Below are positions 25,615 through 35,281 of a DNA stretch of 64,000 nt, one piece after another. The notes under the pieces are model-generated. The model had not been told where the DNA came from and did not search any database. It was given only the letters and a program-made list of their open reading frames with translations. Source of the DNA: Herbaspirillum sp. 3R11 (GTDB lineage: Bacteria; Pseudomonadota; Gammaproteobacteria; Burkholderiales; Burkholderiaceae_D). A program made the position numbers and the translations under genes. Location of the stretch: NCBI RefSeq assembly GCF_004563925.1, contig NZ_SPNJ01000003.1, positions 62,001-126,000 on the forward strand, given 5' to 3'. Each line of letters begins with the position of its first letter. Within the stretch, counting starts at the first letter, position 1.

Positions 25615-27129
25615 ATGACCAATACAGCCCGTATCAAAACGCTCCCGCCGGCGGCCGTACCGACCACCCTGCCGCTGCTGTCGCGCGAAAGCGGCGATTC
25701 GCTGGTCGATCAGATCGTGCGCACGGTGCAGTCGCGCGTCGACGACAAACTGTTGCGCACCGGTGCGCGCATGCCGTCCATACGCCAGTTCGCCGACCTG
25801 CACAGCGTGTCGCGCTTCACCGTTGTTGAAGCCTACGATCGCCTGGTGGCCCAGGGCTTTCTGGAATCGCGGCGCGGCTCCGGCTTTTTCGTGCGTGAGC
25901 GCTCACCTGTTGCCAATCCGTCAATGACCGGTACAGTTGTGTCGACTGCAGGCCACAGTCCCGGCAGCGATGCTGCATCGCAGCCACAACAGCTCGATGT
26001 GGTCTGGCTGGTGCGCAACATGTTCCGCCAGATGCCGGCGCAAAAAATGCCCGGCGGCGGACTGCTGCCGCCCGATTGGCTGGACGGCGACCTGATTGCC
26101 AACGGCCTGCGCGCGGTGGGTCGGCAAAACCAGTCGCTGCTGCTCAGCTACGGCACGCCGCAAGGCTTCCTGCCGCTGCGCCAGCAGTTGCAGCTGAAGC
26201 TGGCCGAACTGGAGATTTCCGCCGCACCCGAACAGATCCTGATGACCTCCGGCGTGACGCAGGGACTGGACATCGTGGCGCGTCATTTCCTGCGTCCCGG
26301 CGATGTGATCTTCGTCGACGATCCGGCCTGGTTCCTGATGTTCGGTTCGTTTGCCGCGATGGGCGCCAAGGTGGTCGGCATCCCGCGTCTGGCCGACGGC
26401 CCCGACATCGCCAAGCTGGCGGAACTGGCGGCGCTGCACAAGCCGCGCCTGTACGTGATCAACTCGGTGCTGCACAACCCGACCTCGACGTCGCTGTCGG
26501 CGGCCAAGGCGTTTCAGATCCTGCGCATCGCCGAAGAACACGACTTCACCATCGTCGAGGACGACATCTATTGCGACATGCATGCGGGTAATACCGGTGC
26601 CGGCGCAGGCGGTCAGGCGGCCACGCGCATCGCGGCGCTGGACCAATTGCACCGGGTGATTTATCTGGGGGGATTTTCCAAGACCTTGTCGGCCAACCTG
26701 CGCGTGGGCTTCATCGCCACCTCGCCGGACCTGGCGCGCCACCTGGCCGATCGCAAGATGCTGTCGACCCTGACCACTACCGAAATCGGCGAGCGCGTGG
26801 TCTACAAGATTCTCTCGGAAGGCCATTACCGCAAACACACCGAACGGCTGCGCAATCGCCTCAACGGCGTGCGCGACAAGGTGGTGCGGCAATTGGAAAG
26901 AGTCGGACTGGGCACCGGCACGGCGACCTCGAACGGCATGTTCGTGTGGGCCGATGCCGGCCGCGATACCAGTGTATTGACCGAGAAGGCCATGGCGCAG
27001 GGATTCCTGCTGGCGCCAGGCAGCCTGTTCTCACCGAACCAGCTGCCGTCGACCAAGATGCGCATCAACGTCGCCAGCATGACGGATCCGGCGATCTGGC
27101 GTTTTCTTGACGAAGAACTGGGACGTTGA
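25615..27129 (+). CDS. MocR/GntR-family regulator with aminotransferase domain
   Basis: 504 residues. N-terminal GntR winged helix (about 25-95: SLVDQIVRTVQSRVDDKLLR, MPSIRQFADLHSVSRFTVVE, LESRRGSGFFVRE). A linker leads to an aminotransferase-fold domain with the PLP Lys in YLGGFSKTLSANLRVGF and EDDIYCDMHAG. Such regulators sense amino acids or PLP through the cofactor. It is divergent from the PLP lyase-DUF2917-LysE operon, the likely target. Confidence 0.9.
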   Translation: MTNTARIKTLPPAAVPTTLPLLSRESGDSLVDQIVRTVQSRVDDKLLRTGARMPSIRQFADLHSVSRFTVVEAYDRLVAQGFLESRRGSGFFVRERSPVANPSMTGTVVSTAGHSPGSDAASQPQQLDVVWLVRNMFRQMPAQKMPGGGLLPPDWLDGDLIANGLRAVGRQNQSLLLSYGTPQGFLPLRQQLQLKLAELEISAAPEQILMTSGVTQGLDIVARHFLRPGDVIFVDDPAWFLMFGSFAAMGAKVVGIPRLADGPDIAKLAELAALHKPRLYVINSVLHNPTSTSLSAAKAFQILRIAEEHDFTIVEDDIYCDMHAGNTGAGAGGQAATRIAALDQLHRVIYLGGFSKTLSANLRVGFIATSPDLARHLADRKMLSTLTTTEIGERVVYKILSEGHYRKHTERLRNRLNGVRDKVVRQLERVGLGTGTATSNGMFVWADAGRDTSVLTEKAMAQGFLLAPGSLFSPNQLPSTKMRINVASMTDPAIWRFLDEELGR

Positions 27130-27132
27130 AAC

Positions 27133-27163
27133 TTCCGCTACCTGATCAATTCAGGTAGCGGAA
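27133..27163. terminator. Convergent hairpin terminator
   Basis: 13-bp perfect stem TTCCGCTACCTGA/TCAGGTAGCGGAA with loop TCAAT between the MocR gene (+) and the giant adhesin (-). No strong T run on either side. Confidence 0.7.
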
Positions 27164-27207
27164 TAGCGAGCGACAAACAAGGGCAACACGCGCGGACAAC
27201 GAACCCG

Positions 27208-30200
27208 TCAGGCCAAGTGAATCCGCGCAACTTCCACATTGGACGCATTGTAAAACGCATAGTCCGTTGTGCCGGGGAAGTAGACGTAGTGGTCCGATCC
27301 GTTGGCCGCAATCTGCAAGCTCTCGTTACTGCTCATCTTGACCGTCAGAATGTGCGACGTGGCACCGCTGGCCATGCCCATCTTGATGACATCGTCAGCG
27401 GTGATCACGATATTGGTGCCGCTGCCGCTGGTCATGTCCAGGGTAGTGATGCCGGTAACCTTGTTGGAGAAATTGGCCAGGGTGATGGAACTGCCCAGGT
27501 CGGCGAAGTGCAAGGTCGTCGTACCGGCGCCGCCGCTGATGGTGGAGATGTTTGACACCCCCGTGGTCTGGTTGACCATGTCGCTCTGCGCACCGAGCGA
27601 GCTATGCGAACCGGCGCTGACGTTGATCGTATTGAGGCCGGCGCCGACCGCCACGCTGTTGCTCCCGCCGTCCACCACATTGAAGACATCGGTGCCGCTC
27701 GCCGCCCCGCCGCCGCTAAGCGTGTTGGTGGTGTGCAAGCCTTGCACGGTCAGGACGTTGGCGTTGGAGTCGCCGGTCAGCTGGCTGTCGACGGTGGAAC
27801 TACCCTCCAGGTTGGCGATATTGAAGTACTTGTCGCCGTTGGCATCGCCGCCGGTGCCGACACCCGAGCCGAGATTGGCGATGATGGTCGAGCTGCCCGA
27901 AACGCTGCCGGCATACAGATAGCTGACTGTGTCCACGCCGCCGCCGCCGGTAAAGGTATTGGCGTCGCCATTGCCGTAGAAAATGTCGTTGCCGGTGCTG
28001 CCGACCGCGTTCTGGATATTGGCGTAGGTATCGCCGTGGGCAAATGAGACGGTAGCTCCGGCGTCGCCGCCGGTGTTGTGATAGAGATCAACCGCCACGC
28101 CGATGCCCGAACGCGCATAACTGACCGTATCGCCGGCGGTTTGCTTGCCGCTGCCGTTGAAGAAATTGGCAGCCGAGCTGGCAAAGAAAGTGTCGTCGAA
28201 GTTGCTGCCGATGATGTTGCTGATGCCCGTGAATTTGTCGCCTCCGGCATAACCGCCGCTGGTGCCGGCGCCGGTAGTGTTCGACAGGTCGACAATCACG
28301 GCGGCATTCGAGGCCAGGTAACTCACGGTATCGACGCCGCCCGCGCCGCCGTCAAAACTGTTGTTCTGGCCGTTGGCGACGAAAGTATCGTTGAAGCTGC
28401 TGCCGATCAGATTGTCGATGAAGCTGAGCTTGTCGCCCGCAGCATCGCCGCCGCTGGTGCCGGTGCCATCCGTCGCGTTCAGATCGACGATGACGCCGGT
28501 CGCCGAGCCGGCATAGCTGGCGTAGGTGTTGGCGCGATTGGCCGTCACACCGGTCAAGGTATCGCCGCCGGAACCGCCCGTCAGGACGGTCTTGCCAGTG
28601 TTGGCGCCGGTCAGCGTATCGGCGAAAGTGCTGCCGATGACATTCTCGATGCTGGTGTAAACGTCGCCCTGCGCATAGAAATTCGCGCCGAGGCCGGTGC
28701 TCAGGTTGACCGTCACTCCGCCATCCGAGCTGATGTAGCTGACCGTATCCGAACCCAATCCGCCGTTCAGATTATTGGCTTGTCCATTGACGATGAAAAT
28801 ATCGTCATTGTCGCTACCGATCAGATTGTCGATGAAACTGAGTTTGTCGCCTGCCGCGTCACCGCCGCTGGTGCCGGTGCCGTCAGTGAAATTCAGATTG
28901 ATGGTCACCGCGGCAGATCCGGCATAGCTGGCATAAGTATTGGCGCGGTTCGACGCCACACCGGCCAGCGTATCGCCGCCGGCGGCGCCGGTCAGTACGG
29001 TCGCCCCCGTGGTGGCGCCCGTCAGCGTATCAGCGCCGCTGCCGCCGATAACGTTCTCGATGCTGATGTAGGTATCACCCTGTGCATTGCCGCCGGAACC
29101 GGCGCCGCCGCCCACACTCAGATTGACGGTGACGGGTGAACTCGAACCGGTGTAACTGACCGTATCCGAACCCAATCCGCCGTTGAACGTGTTGGCAGAA
29201 GCATTGCCCACAAAGGTGTCGTTATACTGCGTGCCGATGACATTCTCGATGCTGGCATATACGTCGTTTGCGGCGAAGCCGCCGGTGCCGACGTTGGTAT
29301 TCAGATTCACGTTCACGCCGTTGCCGTCATTGGCGACGGCGTAGCTGACCGTGTCCGAACCGGTGCCGCCGTCGAACTTGTTGGCTGCTGCGCTGGCGAT
29401 GAATATATCGTCGCCCGTACCGCCGGTGGCGTCCTGGATATTGGTGTAGGTGTCGCCCGCCGCCAGGCTGCCGGCGCCGCCGCTGCCGACGCCGTTGAAC
29501 AGGTCGACGGTTTCGGCGACAGTCGAGTTCGAGTAGTCGACGCGGTTGTGCGATGTCGCGGTGCTGGTGCCGCCATCAAAATTATTCGCTGCCGCACTGG
29601 CAAAGAAAATATCGTCGCCGGTGCCGCCCGTGACGTCCTGGATATTCGTGTAGGTATCGTTGGCGGCGTAGGTACCGCTGCCGGCGCCGCTGAACAGATT
29701 GACGGTTTCTGCGCTGGTGGAACTGGCGTAGCTGACGCGGTTGTGCGATGTCGCGGTGCTGGCGCCGCCGTCGAACTTGTTGCCGTCCAGGCTGGCGACG
29801 AACAAGTCATCTGCCGAGCCGCCGGTGACGTCCTGAATACGCGTATAGGTGTCGCCATCGGCCAGACCGCCGACGCCCACGCCGGTCACCAGGTTGACCG
29901 TCACAGTCGCCGCTGAGTTGGAATAATCCACGCGGTTGTGCGAAGTCGCAGTGCTGGCGCCGCCGTCGAAATTATTGTTGGCGGCACTGCCGACAAAGGT
30001 ATCGTCCCCGGAGCCGCCGGTGGCGTCCTGAATGTTGGCGTACGTATCGTTGTTGGCCAGGCTGCCGGCGCCGCCCGTGCCGACGCCCAGGAACAGATCG
30101 ATCTTCTCCGCCACGGCCGAGTTGGCGTAGCTGACACGGTTGTGCGATGCCGCGGTGCTGGCGCCGCCATCGAATTTATTGGCTGCAGCGCTGGCGATGA

Positions 30201-33200
30201 AGGTATCGTTGCCCGAGCCGCCGAGGACATCCTGAATATTGGTATACGTGTCGCCATTCGCCAGACTGCCCGCGCCGCCGGTACCTGTTCCGGCGAACAG
30301 GTCAACGGTTTCGGCCACAGTCGAATTGACGTAGCTGACCAGGTTGTGCGACGTCGAGGTGCTGTTGCCGCCGTCAAACTTGTTGGCAACCAGGCTGGCG
30401 ATGAAGATATCGTCGCCGGAACCGCCCGTCACGTCCTGGATATTGGTGTAAGTGTCGCCCGCAGCCAGACTGCCGACGCCACCGCTGCCGGTTCCGAGGA
30501 ACAGGTCGACGGTTTCCGACACGGCCGAATTGGCGTAGCTGACACGATTGTGCGTGCCGCCGCCGCCGTCGAATTTGTTGGCCGCCGCGCTGGCGATGAA
30601 GGTGTCATCGGCCGAACCGCCGGTCACGTCCTGAATATTTGTGTAGGTATCGCCATTGGCGAGACTGCCGGCGCCGCCGCTGCCGGTCCCGAGGACCAGG
30701 TCGACGGTCTCCGATACGGCCGAATTGGCGTAGCTGACCAGGTTGTGATTGCTGCCGCCGCCATCGAATTTGTTGGCCGCTGCGCTGGCGACAAAAATAT
30801 CGTCGGCCAGACCACCGGTGACGTCCTGGATGTTGGTGTAGGTATCAAGATCGGCCAGCCCGCCGGTACCGTTGCCGGTGAACAAGTTGACCGTCACCGC
30901 CGCCGCTGAAGTCGCGTAATTCACACGGTTGTGAGTGCCGCCGCCGCCATCGAATTTGTTGGCTGCCGCGCTCGCGACGAAGGTGTCATCGCCGGCGCCG
31001 CCGGTGACGTCCTGGATATTGGTGTAGGTGTCGAGATCGGCCAATCCGCCCGTGCCCGCGCCGGCCACCAGATCGACCGTCACCGCCACCGCCGAATTGG
31101 CGTAGCTGACACGATTGTGGGTGCCGCCGCCGCCGTCGAATTTGTTGGCCGCTGCGCTGGCGACGAAAGTGTCGTCGGCCGAACCGCCGGTCACATCCTG
31201 AATGTTGGTGTACGTGTCGCCATTGGCCAGACTGCCCGCGCCGCCGGCACCTGTTCCGGCGAACAGGTCAACGGTTTCGGCCACGGTCGAATTGACGTAG
31301 CTGACCAGGTTGTGGGTGCCGCCGCTGCCATCGAATTTGTTGGCCGCCGCGCTGGCGATGAAAATGTCGTTGCCGGCGCCGCCGGTCACGTCCTGAATGT
31401 TTGTATAGGTATCGCCGTTGGCCAGGCTGCCGGCACCGCCGCTTCCGGTCCCGAGGAACAGGTCGACGGTTTCCGCCACTGTCGAATTGGTATAGCTGAC
31501 GCGGTTGTGCGAAGAAGATGTGCTGGTGCCGCCGTCGAAATTATTGGCCGCCGCGCTCGCCACAAAAGTATCGTCGAAGGCACTGCCGGTCAAGTCCTGG
31601 ATATTGCTCAGCTTGTCGCCAGCCGCGTAGCCGCCAGAGGTGCCGACGCCGTCAGTGCGGCTCAGGTCGACCGTGACGCCTGTGGTTGACGAGGCATAGC
31701 TGACGCGGTTGTGCGAGGCCGCCGTGCTGACGCCGCCGTCCAGGGTATTGGCATCGGCGCTGGCGACGAACAAATCGTCCGAGGAGGAACCGATGATGTT
31801 TTCGATATTGGCGTAGGTATCGCTGGCGGCATAGCCGTTGGCGCCCAGCCCGGTGACCAGGTTGACCGTGACGCCTGCAGTCGAATACACATAGCTCACC
31901 GTATCCGAACCCTGCAAGCCGTCGAATACGTTGGTCACCGACGAGGCGATGAAGGTGTCGTCATTGGTCGAGCCGATGACGTTCTGGATATTTGCATAGG
32001 TGTCGCCGGCGGCGAAACCGTTGCTGCCGGTGTTGTTCACGAGATCGACTACCACGCCGATGCTGTCGCTGGCCTTGGCATAACTGACCGTATTGGTGCC
32101 GCCGCCGCCATCGAACCTGTTGGCGTCGCCGTTGGCGATGAACATGTCGTCGCCGGCGCTGCCGATGATGTTCTGGATCCGAGTATAGGCATCTCCGGTA
32201 GCGTAGCCGCCATTACCTCCACCCAGCACCAGGTCAATCGTCACGCCTACATTGGAAGCGGCGTAACTCACCGTATTGGAGCCGGCGCCGCCGTCGAAAT
32301 TGTTGGCGACATTGCTGGCAACGAAGGTGTCGTTGCCGGAACTGCCGGTCAGATCCTGAATGTTGCTCAGCTTGTCGCCGGCCGCGTAGCCGCCGCTGGT
32401 GCCGGTGCCGTCGGTGTAATTCAGGTCCACCGTCACGGCGGCATTGGAATTCTCATAGCTGACGCGATTGTGCGCCGAGCCGGTACCGCCTTCGAGCTTG
32501 TTGGCGTCCGCACTGGCGATGAAGATGTCATCGTAAATGCTGCCGATCAGGTTCTGAATGTTGACGAAGGAGTCGCCGTTGGCGTAAGTGCTGCCGGTGC
32601 CGGTGCCGATGCTATTGGTCAAATCTACCGTCACGCCCCCCACCGATTTCTCGTAGCTCACGGTGTTCACGCCGCCGCCGCCATCGAAGCGGTTGTTGTC
32701 GGCGCTGGCGATGAACAGATCGTCATAAGCGCCGCCGATGACGTTCTGGATATGCAGCAGCGTGTCGCCTTGTGCATAGCCGCCGCTGGCGCTGCCGTCA
32801 AACAAACTGACGGTGACGCCGGCATTCGACGAGGCGTAACTGACCGTGTCCGAGCCGCCCGAGCCGCCGTCGAAATGGTTGGCGCCCGCGCCCGAAATGA
32901 AGATGTCGCCCGACGAGCTGCCGACGATATTCTGGATGTTGACGTAAGTATTGTTGTCCGCGTAACCGCCACTGCCGGTCATCGTCACCATGTTGGCGAT
33001 AATGCCGCCGGTCGATGCGCCGTAGTTGACGGTATCCGAGCCGCCGCTGCCGCCATTGAAGACGCGACTGTCGATGCCGGCGACGAAGACGTCGTCGTGA
33101 GCGCTGCCGATCACGTTCTGGATGTGGCTGTAGGTGTCGCCCTCGGCATCGCCGCCGACGCCGCGTCCGCTGACGAAGTTGACCGACACGCCCACCGCCG

Positions 33201-35160
33201 AATTGGCGTAGCTGACCGTATCCTGGCCGCCGCTGCCGCCGTCGAAACTATTGGCGTCGATGTTGCCGACGAAGGTGTCATTGAAGGCGCTGCCGATGAC
33301 ATTCTGAATGTGGACATAGGTGTCGCCCTGCGCCGAACCGCCGGTGCCGGCGCCGGTGCTCAGGTTGACCGTCACGCCGGCCGCCGAACTGGCATAGGAA
33401 ACCGTGTCCGAACCGCCGCTGCCGCCGTCAAAACGATTGGCCAGCGTATTGGCGATGAACATGTCGTTGTAGGCGCTGCCGGTCGCGTTTTGGATATGGA
33501 CGTAAGTGTCGCCTTCGGCGTAGCCGTTGCTGCCCAGGCCGGTGATCAGGTTGACTGTCACACCCGCAGTCGAATTGGCATAGGACACCGTATCGACGCC
33601 GCCGCTGCCGCCGTCAAGACGATTGACCTTGTCGCTGGCGACAAAGGTATCGTTGAAGGCGCTGCCGATCAGATTCTGGATGTTGCTCAGCACATCGCCC
33701 TGGGCGTCGCCGCCGGTGCCCAAACCGGTGGCGAGATCAATCGTCACGCCCGCGGCGGAATTCTTGTAGCCCGCAGTGTTGATGCCCTGCGTACCGCCGG
33801 TCAGCACGTCGGCGCCGGCGCCGCCTTCGAAGTAGGTATTGCCGCTACCGCCGATGATGGTGTCAGCGCCGGCTCCGCCGTAAAGCAAGTCGTTGGCGTT
33901 GCTGCCATAGATGGTGACGCCGCCGTCGCCGGCATGGATTTCATGCGGCACGCCCTGCGCCGGCAGCACCCATACGCTCTTGCCGGTGGCCGGATCGAGA
34001 TAGGTCAGGTCGGTGTAGGAACTGGCGTCTTTGATCACCACCACGCGCGAATCGAGCAGATGCGTGAGGCCGTCGGTGGTCAGCACCGACACGTCAAAAT
34101 TGATGGTCGCCGTCGGCGCCGTCGGTTGCGTCGGATCAGCTGCGGTAGTGGTGTACTGCACCTGCAGGTCGAAACTCTTTTCGCCGGCGGTCGGCGTGAT
34201 CTGATAACTGCCGCCGCCCAGATTGGTGGCGTTGAGGATCGTCATGTTCGACGGCACGCCGGTGATCAGCACCGATTTCACCGTGCCGTCGCCGGTGACG
34301 TTGACCTTGAAGATCTTGATGAAGTCGCTCTGCGTGGTGCTGCCGGTGGCGTAGATGGTGTGTACATCGTTACCGGCATTGATCACCTGCGTCGCAAACT
34401 GCACCGAGTTGGAACCGTCGGTGGCCGAGGCGGGAGAACCGCCGCTGCCGAACAGCACGCTGCCGACCTGGGTCGTGGTGGTCAGGTTGAGCAGGTTGAG
34501 CGTCATGGCCGGCGTCTGCGGCCCCACCACAATCGGCGTCAGCACGGAGCCCGCACGTTCCGATATCTCCGGGGACAATTGCTTGATCAGCGAATCGGCG
34601 CCGGTCGTGACCGGCGGCGCGGGCGGCACCGGGATCGACGGCAGCACCAGGTTTTGCAGACCGTTGCTGGTCAGCGAACCGGCATTGTCCTGGATGATCT
34701 TTGCCAGCTGGCTGGTGGCGGCGGGATTGACCTGGGCTGAATTGTTGTTGGAGTTGAAGTGGTTGTCCGGTGCGCTGCCTTCGGCCTGGCTGTTCACCGG
34801 ATCGGAGTTGAGAATCTGCGACTGGTCGTTGTTGCGCAGCGGGATTTTTCCGACCAGGTCGAGCATGCGCCCGGTGTCCTGTGAAGTATCGGCGAACACG
34901 ATCTTCGACTTCTCGTCCATCGCCCCCATGGCGCCGCCAGCCAGTACGACCTTGCTGCCGTCAGTCAGCTGCAGGACCATGTCGACGTCGACTACCTGCA
35001 CGTGCTTGACCGCACCGCGCGGCACGTTGAGATGGAAGCTGCCGTTCTGGTCGGGCATGGCCACGCTCGCGGAGCCGGTGATGGCCTGCGCGGCATTGGC
35101 TGCATTCGACGGATTTGCCGAATTTGCCGGATTTACTTTTGCTGGAGCTGCTGTCGCCAT
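27208..35160 (-). CDS. Giant RTX-repeat adhesin, type I secretion substrate
   Basis: 2650 residues, with GAGG 6 nt before the ATG at 35160. No N-terminal signal peptide. Residues about 35-110 hold a BapA-prefix-like domain (VPRGAVKHVQVVDVDMVLQL, then a Lys/Gly-rich strand). A unique region with beta strands runs to about 420. RTX nonapeptides follow at about 427-450 (YGGAGADTIIGGSGNTYFEG). From about 458 to 2467 there are about 31 repeats of 60-70 residues built on a pattern like TVSYANS-GVTVNL-GDTY-NIQN-GS-NDTF-A-NNFDGG. The last about 180 residues are a Ser/Thr-rich C-terminal region ending IHLA, the expected type I secretion signal area. It sits last in the operon with its own TolC, HlyD and ABC exporter. 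Probable role: surface attachment and biofilm. Confidence 0.88.
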   Translation of the reverse strand: MATAAPAKVNPANSANPSNAANAAQAITGSASVAMPDQNGSFHLNVPRGAVKHVQVVDVDMVLQLTDGSKVVLAGGAMGAMDEKSKIVFADTSQDTGRMLDLVGKIPLRNNDQSQILNSDPVNSQAEGSAPDNHFNSNNNSAQVNPAATSQLAKIIQDNAGSLTSNGLQNLVLPSIPVPPAPPVTTGADSLIKQLSPEISERAGSVLTPIVVGPQTPAMTLNLLNLTTTTQVGSVLFGSGGSPASATDGSNSVQFATQVINAGNDVHTIYATGSTTQSDFIKIFKVNVTGDGTVKSVLITGVPSNMTILNATNLGGGSYQITPTAGEKSFDLQVQYTTTAADPTQPTAPTATINFDVSVLTTDGLTHLLDSRVVVIKDASSYTDLTYLDPATGKSVWVLPAQGVPHEIHAGDGGVTIYGSNANDLLYGGAGADTIIGGSGNTYFEGGAGADVLTGGTQGINTAGYKNSAAGVTIDLATGLGTGGDAQGDVLSNIQNLIGSAFNDTFVASDKVNRLDGGSGGVDTVSYANSTAGVTVNLITGLGSNGYAEGDTYVHIQNATGSAYNDMFIANTLANRFDGGSGGSDTVSYASSAAGVTVNLSTGAGTGGSAQGDTYVHIQNVIGSAFNDTFVGNIDANSFDGGSGGQDTVSYANSAVGVSVNFVSGRGVGGDAEGDTYSHIQNVIGSAHDDVFVAGIDSRVFNGGSGGSDTVNYGASTGGIIANMVTMTGSGGYADNNTYVNIQNIVGSSSGDIFISGAGANHFDGGSGGSDTVSYASSNAGVTVSLFDGSASGGYAQGDTLLHIQNVIGGAYDDLFIASADNNRFDGGGGVNTVSYEKSVGGVTVDLTNSIGTGTGSTYANGDSFVNIQNLIGSIYDDIFIASADANKLEGGTGSAHNRVSYENSNAAVTVDLNYTDGTGTSGGYAAGDKLSNIQDLTGSSGNDTFVASNVANNFDGGAGSNTVSYAASNVGVTIDLVLGGGNGGYATGDAYTRIQNIIGSAGDDMFIANGDANRFDGGGGTNTVSYAKASDSIGVVVDLVNNTGSNGFAAGDTYANIQNVIGSTNDDTFIASSVTNVFDGLQGSDTVSYVYSTAGVTVNLVTGLGANGYAASDTYANIENIIGSSSDDLFVASADANTLDGGVSTAASHNRVSYASSTTGVTVDLSRTDGVGTSGGYAAGDKLSNIQDLTGSAFDDTFVASAAANNFDGGTSTSSSHNRVSYTNSTVAETVDLFLGTGSGGAGSLANGDTYTNIQDVTGGAGNDIFIASAAANKFDGSGGTHNLVSYVNSTVAETVDLFAGTGAGGAGSLANGDTYTNIQDVTGGSADDTFVASAAANKFDGGGGTHNRVSYANSAVAVTVDLVAGAGTGGLADLDTYTNIQDVTGGAGDDTFVASAAANKFDGGGGTHNRVNYATSAAAVTVNLFTGNGTGGLADLDTYTNIQDVTGGLADDIFVASAAANKFDGGGSNHNLVSYANSAVSETVDLVLGTGSGGAGSLANGDTYTNIQDVTGGSADDTFIASAAANKFDGGGGTHNRVSYANSAVSETVDLFLGTGSGGVGSLAAGDTYTNIQDVTGGSGDDIFIASLVANKFDGGNSTSTSHNLVSYVNSTVAETVDLFAGTGTGGAGSLANGDTYTNIQDVLGGSGNDTFIASAAANKFDGGASTAASHNRVSYANSAVAEKIDLFLGVGTGGAGSLANNDTYANIQDATGGSGDDTFVGSAANNNFDGGASTATSHNRVDYSNSAATVTVNLVTGVGVGGLADGDTYTRIQDVTGGSADDLFVASLDGNKFDGGASTATSHNRVSYASSTSAETVNLFSGAGSGTYAANDTYTNIQDVTGGTGDDIFFASAAANNFDGGTSTATSHNRVDYSNSTVAETVDLFNGVGSGGAGSLAAGDTYTNIQDATGGTGDDIFIASAAANKFDGGTGSDTVSYAVANDGNGVNVNLNTNVGTGGFAANDVYASIENVIGTQYNDTFVGNASANTFNGGLGSDTVSYTGSSSPVTVNLSVGGGAGSGGNAQGDTYISIENVIGGSGADTLTGATTGATVLTGAAGGDTLAGVASNRANTYASYAGSAAVTINLNFTDGTGTSGGDAAGDKLSFIDNLIGSDNDDIFIVNGQANNLNGGLGSDTVSYISSDGGVTVNLSTGLGANFYAQGDVYTSIENVIGSTFADTLTGANTGKTVLTGGSGGDTLTGVTANRANTYASYAGSATGVIVDLNATDGTGTSGGDAAGDKLSFIDNLIGSSFNDTFVANGQNNSFDGGAGGVDTVSYLASNAAVIVDLSNTTGAGTSGGYAGGDKFTGISNIIGSNFDDTFFASSAANFFNGSGKQTAGDTVSYARSGIGVAVDLYHNTGGDAGATVSFAHGDTYANIQNAVGSTGNDIFYGNGDANTFTGGGGVDTVSYLYAGSVSGSSTIIANLGSGVGTGGDANGDKYFNIANLEGSSTVDSQLTGDSNANVLTVQGLHTTNTLSGGGAASGTDVFNVVDGGSNSVAVGAGLNTINVSAGSHSSLGAQSDMVNQTTGVSNISTISGGAGTTTLHFADLGSSITLANFSNKVTGITTLDMTSGSGTNIVITADDVIKMGMASGATSHILTVKMSSNESLQIAANGSDHYVYFPGTTDYAFYNASNVEVARIHLA
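27760..33790 (-). repeat. About 31 tandem protein-coding repeats in the adhesin
   Basis: Roughly 180-210-bp units, each with a serine-tyrosine strand, a VTVDL/VTVNL strand, GDTYTNIQ and a DDTF-A-A-N-FDGG Ca-binding-like turn. Units 13-23 counted from the N-terminus (about 29.4-31.5 kb) are far more alike than the outer ones, repeating NGDTYTNIQDVTGGSADDTF almost exactly. Units 25-28 form a second subfamily with TYASYAGS and LTGG. The homogenised block points to recent amplification or gene conversion. Confidence 0.85.
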
Positions 35161-35281
35161 GTCAAACCTCGCTGAGGAAGTCAATCACATTAGTCATGGC
35201 AGCGCGCGATGGCTTCGCCGCACTGCCCTTTTTTCGTTCGTTGCTGCCGCTGCCGTTATCGTCGCAGCTATTTTCTCATCG

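Noticed and set aside
27760-33790. CRISPR array
   Set aside because: Regular repeats are 180-210 bp and protein-coding, with no short repeat/spacer pattern and no cas genes.
31711-34740. 1009-residue plus-strand frame inside the adhesin
   Set aside because: Antisense shadow of repetitive GC-rich DNA; Asp/Val/Ala periodic composition mirrors the adhesin repeats.
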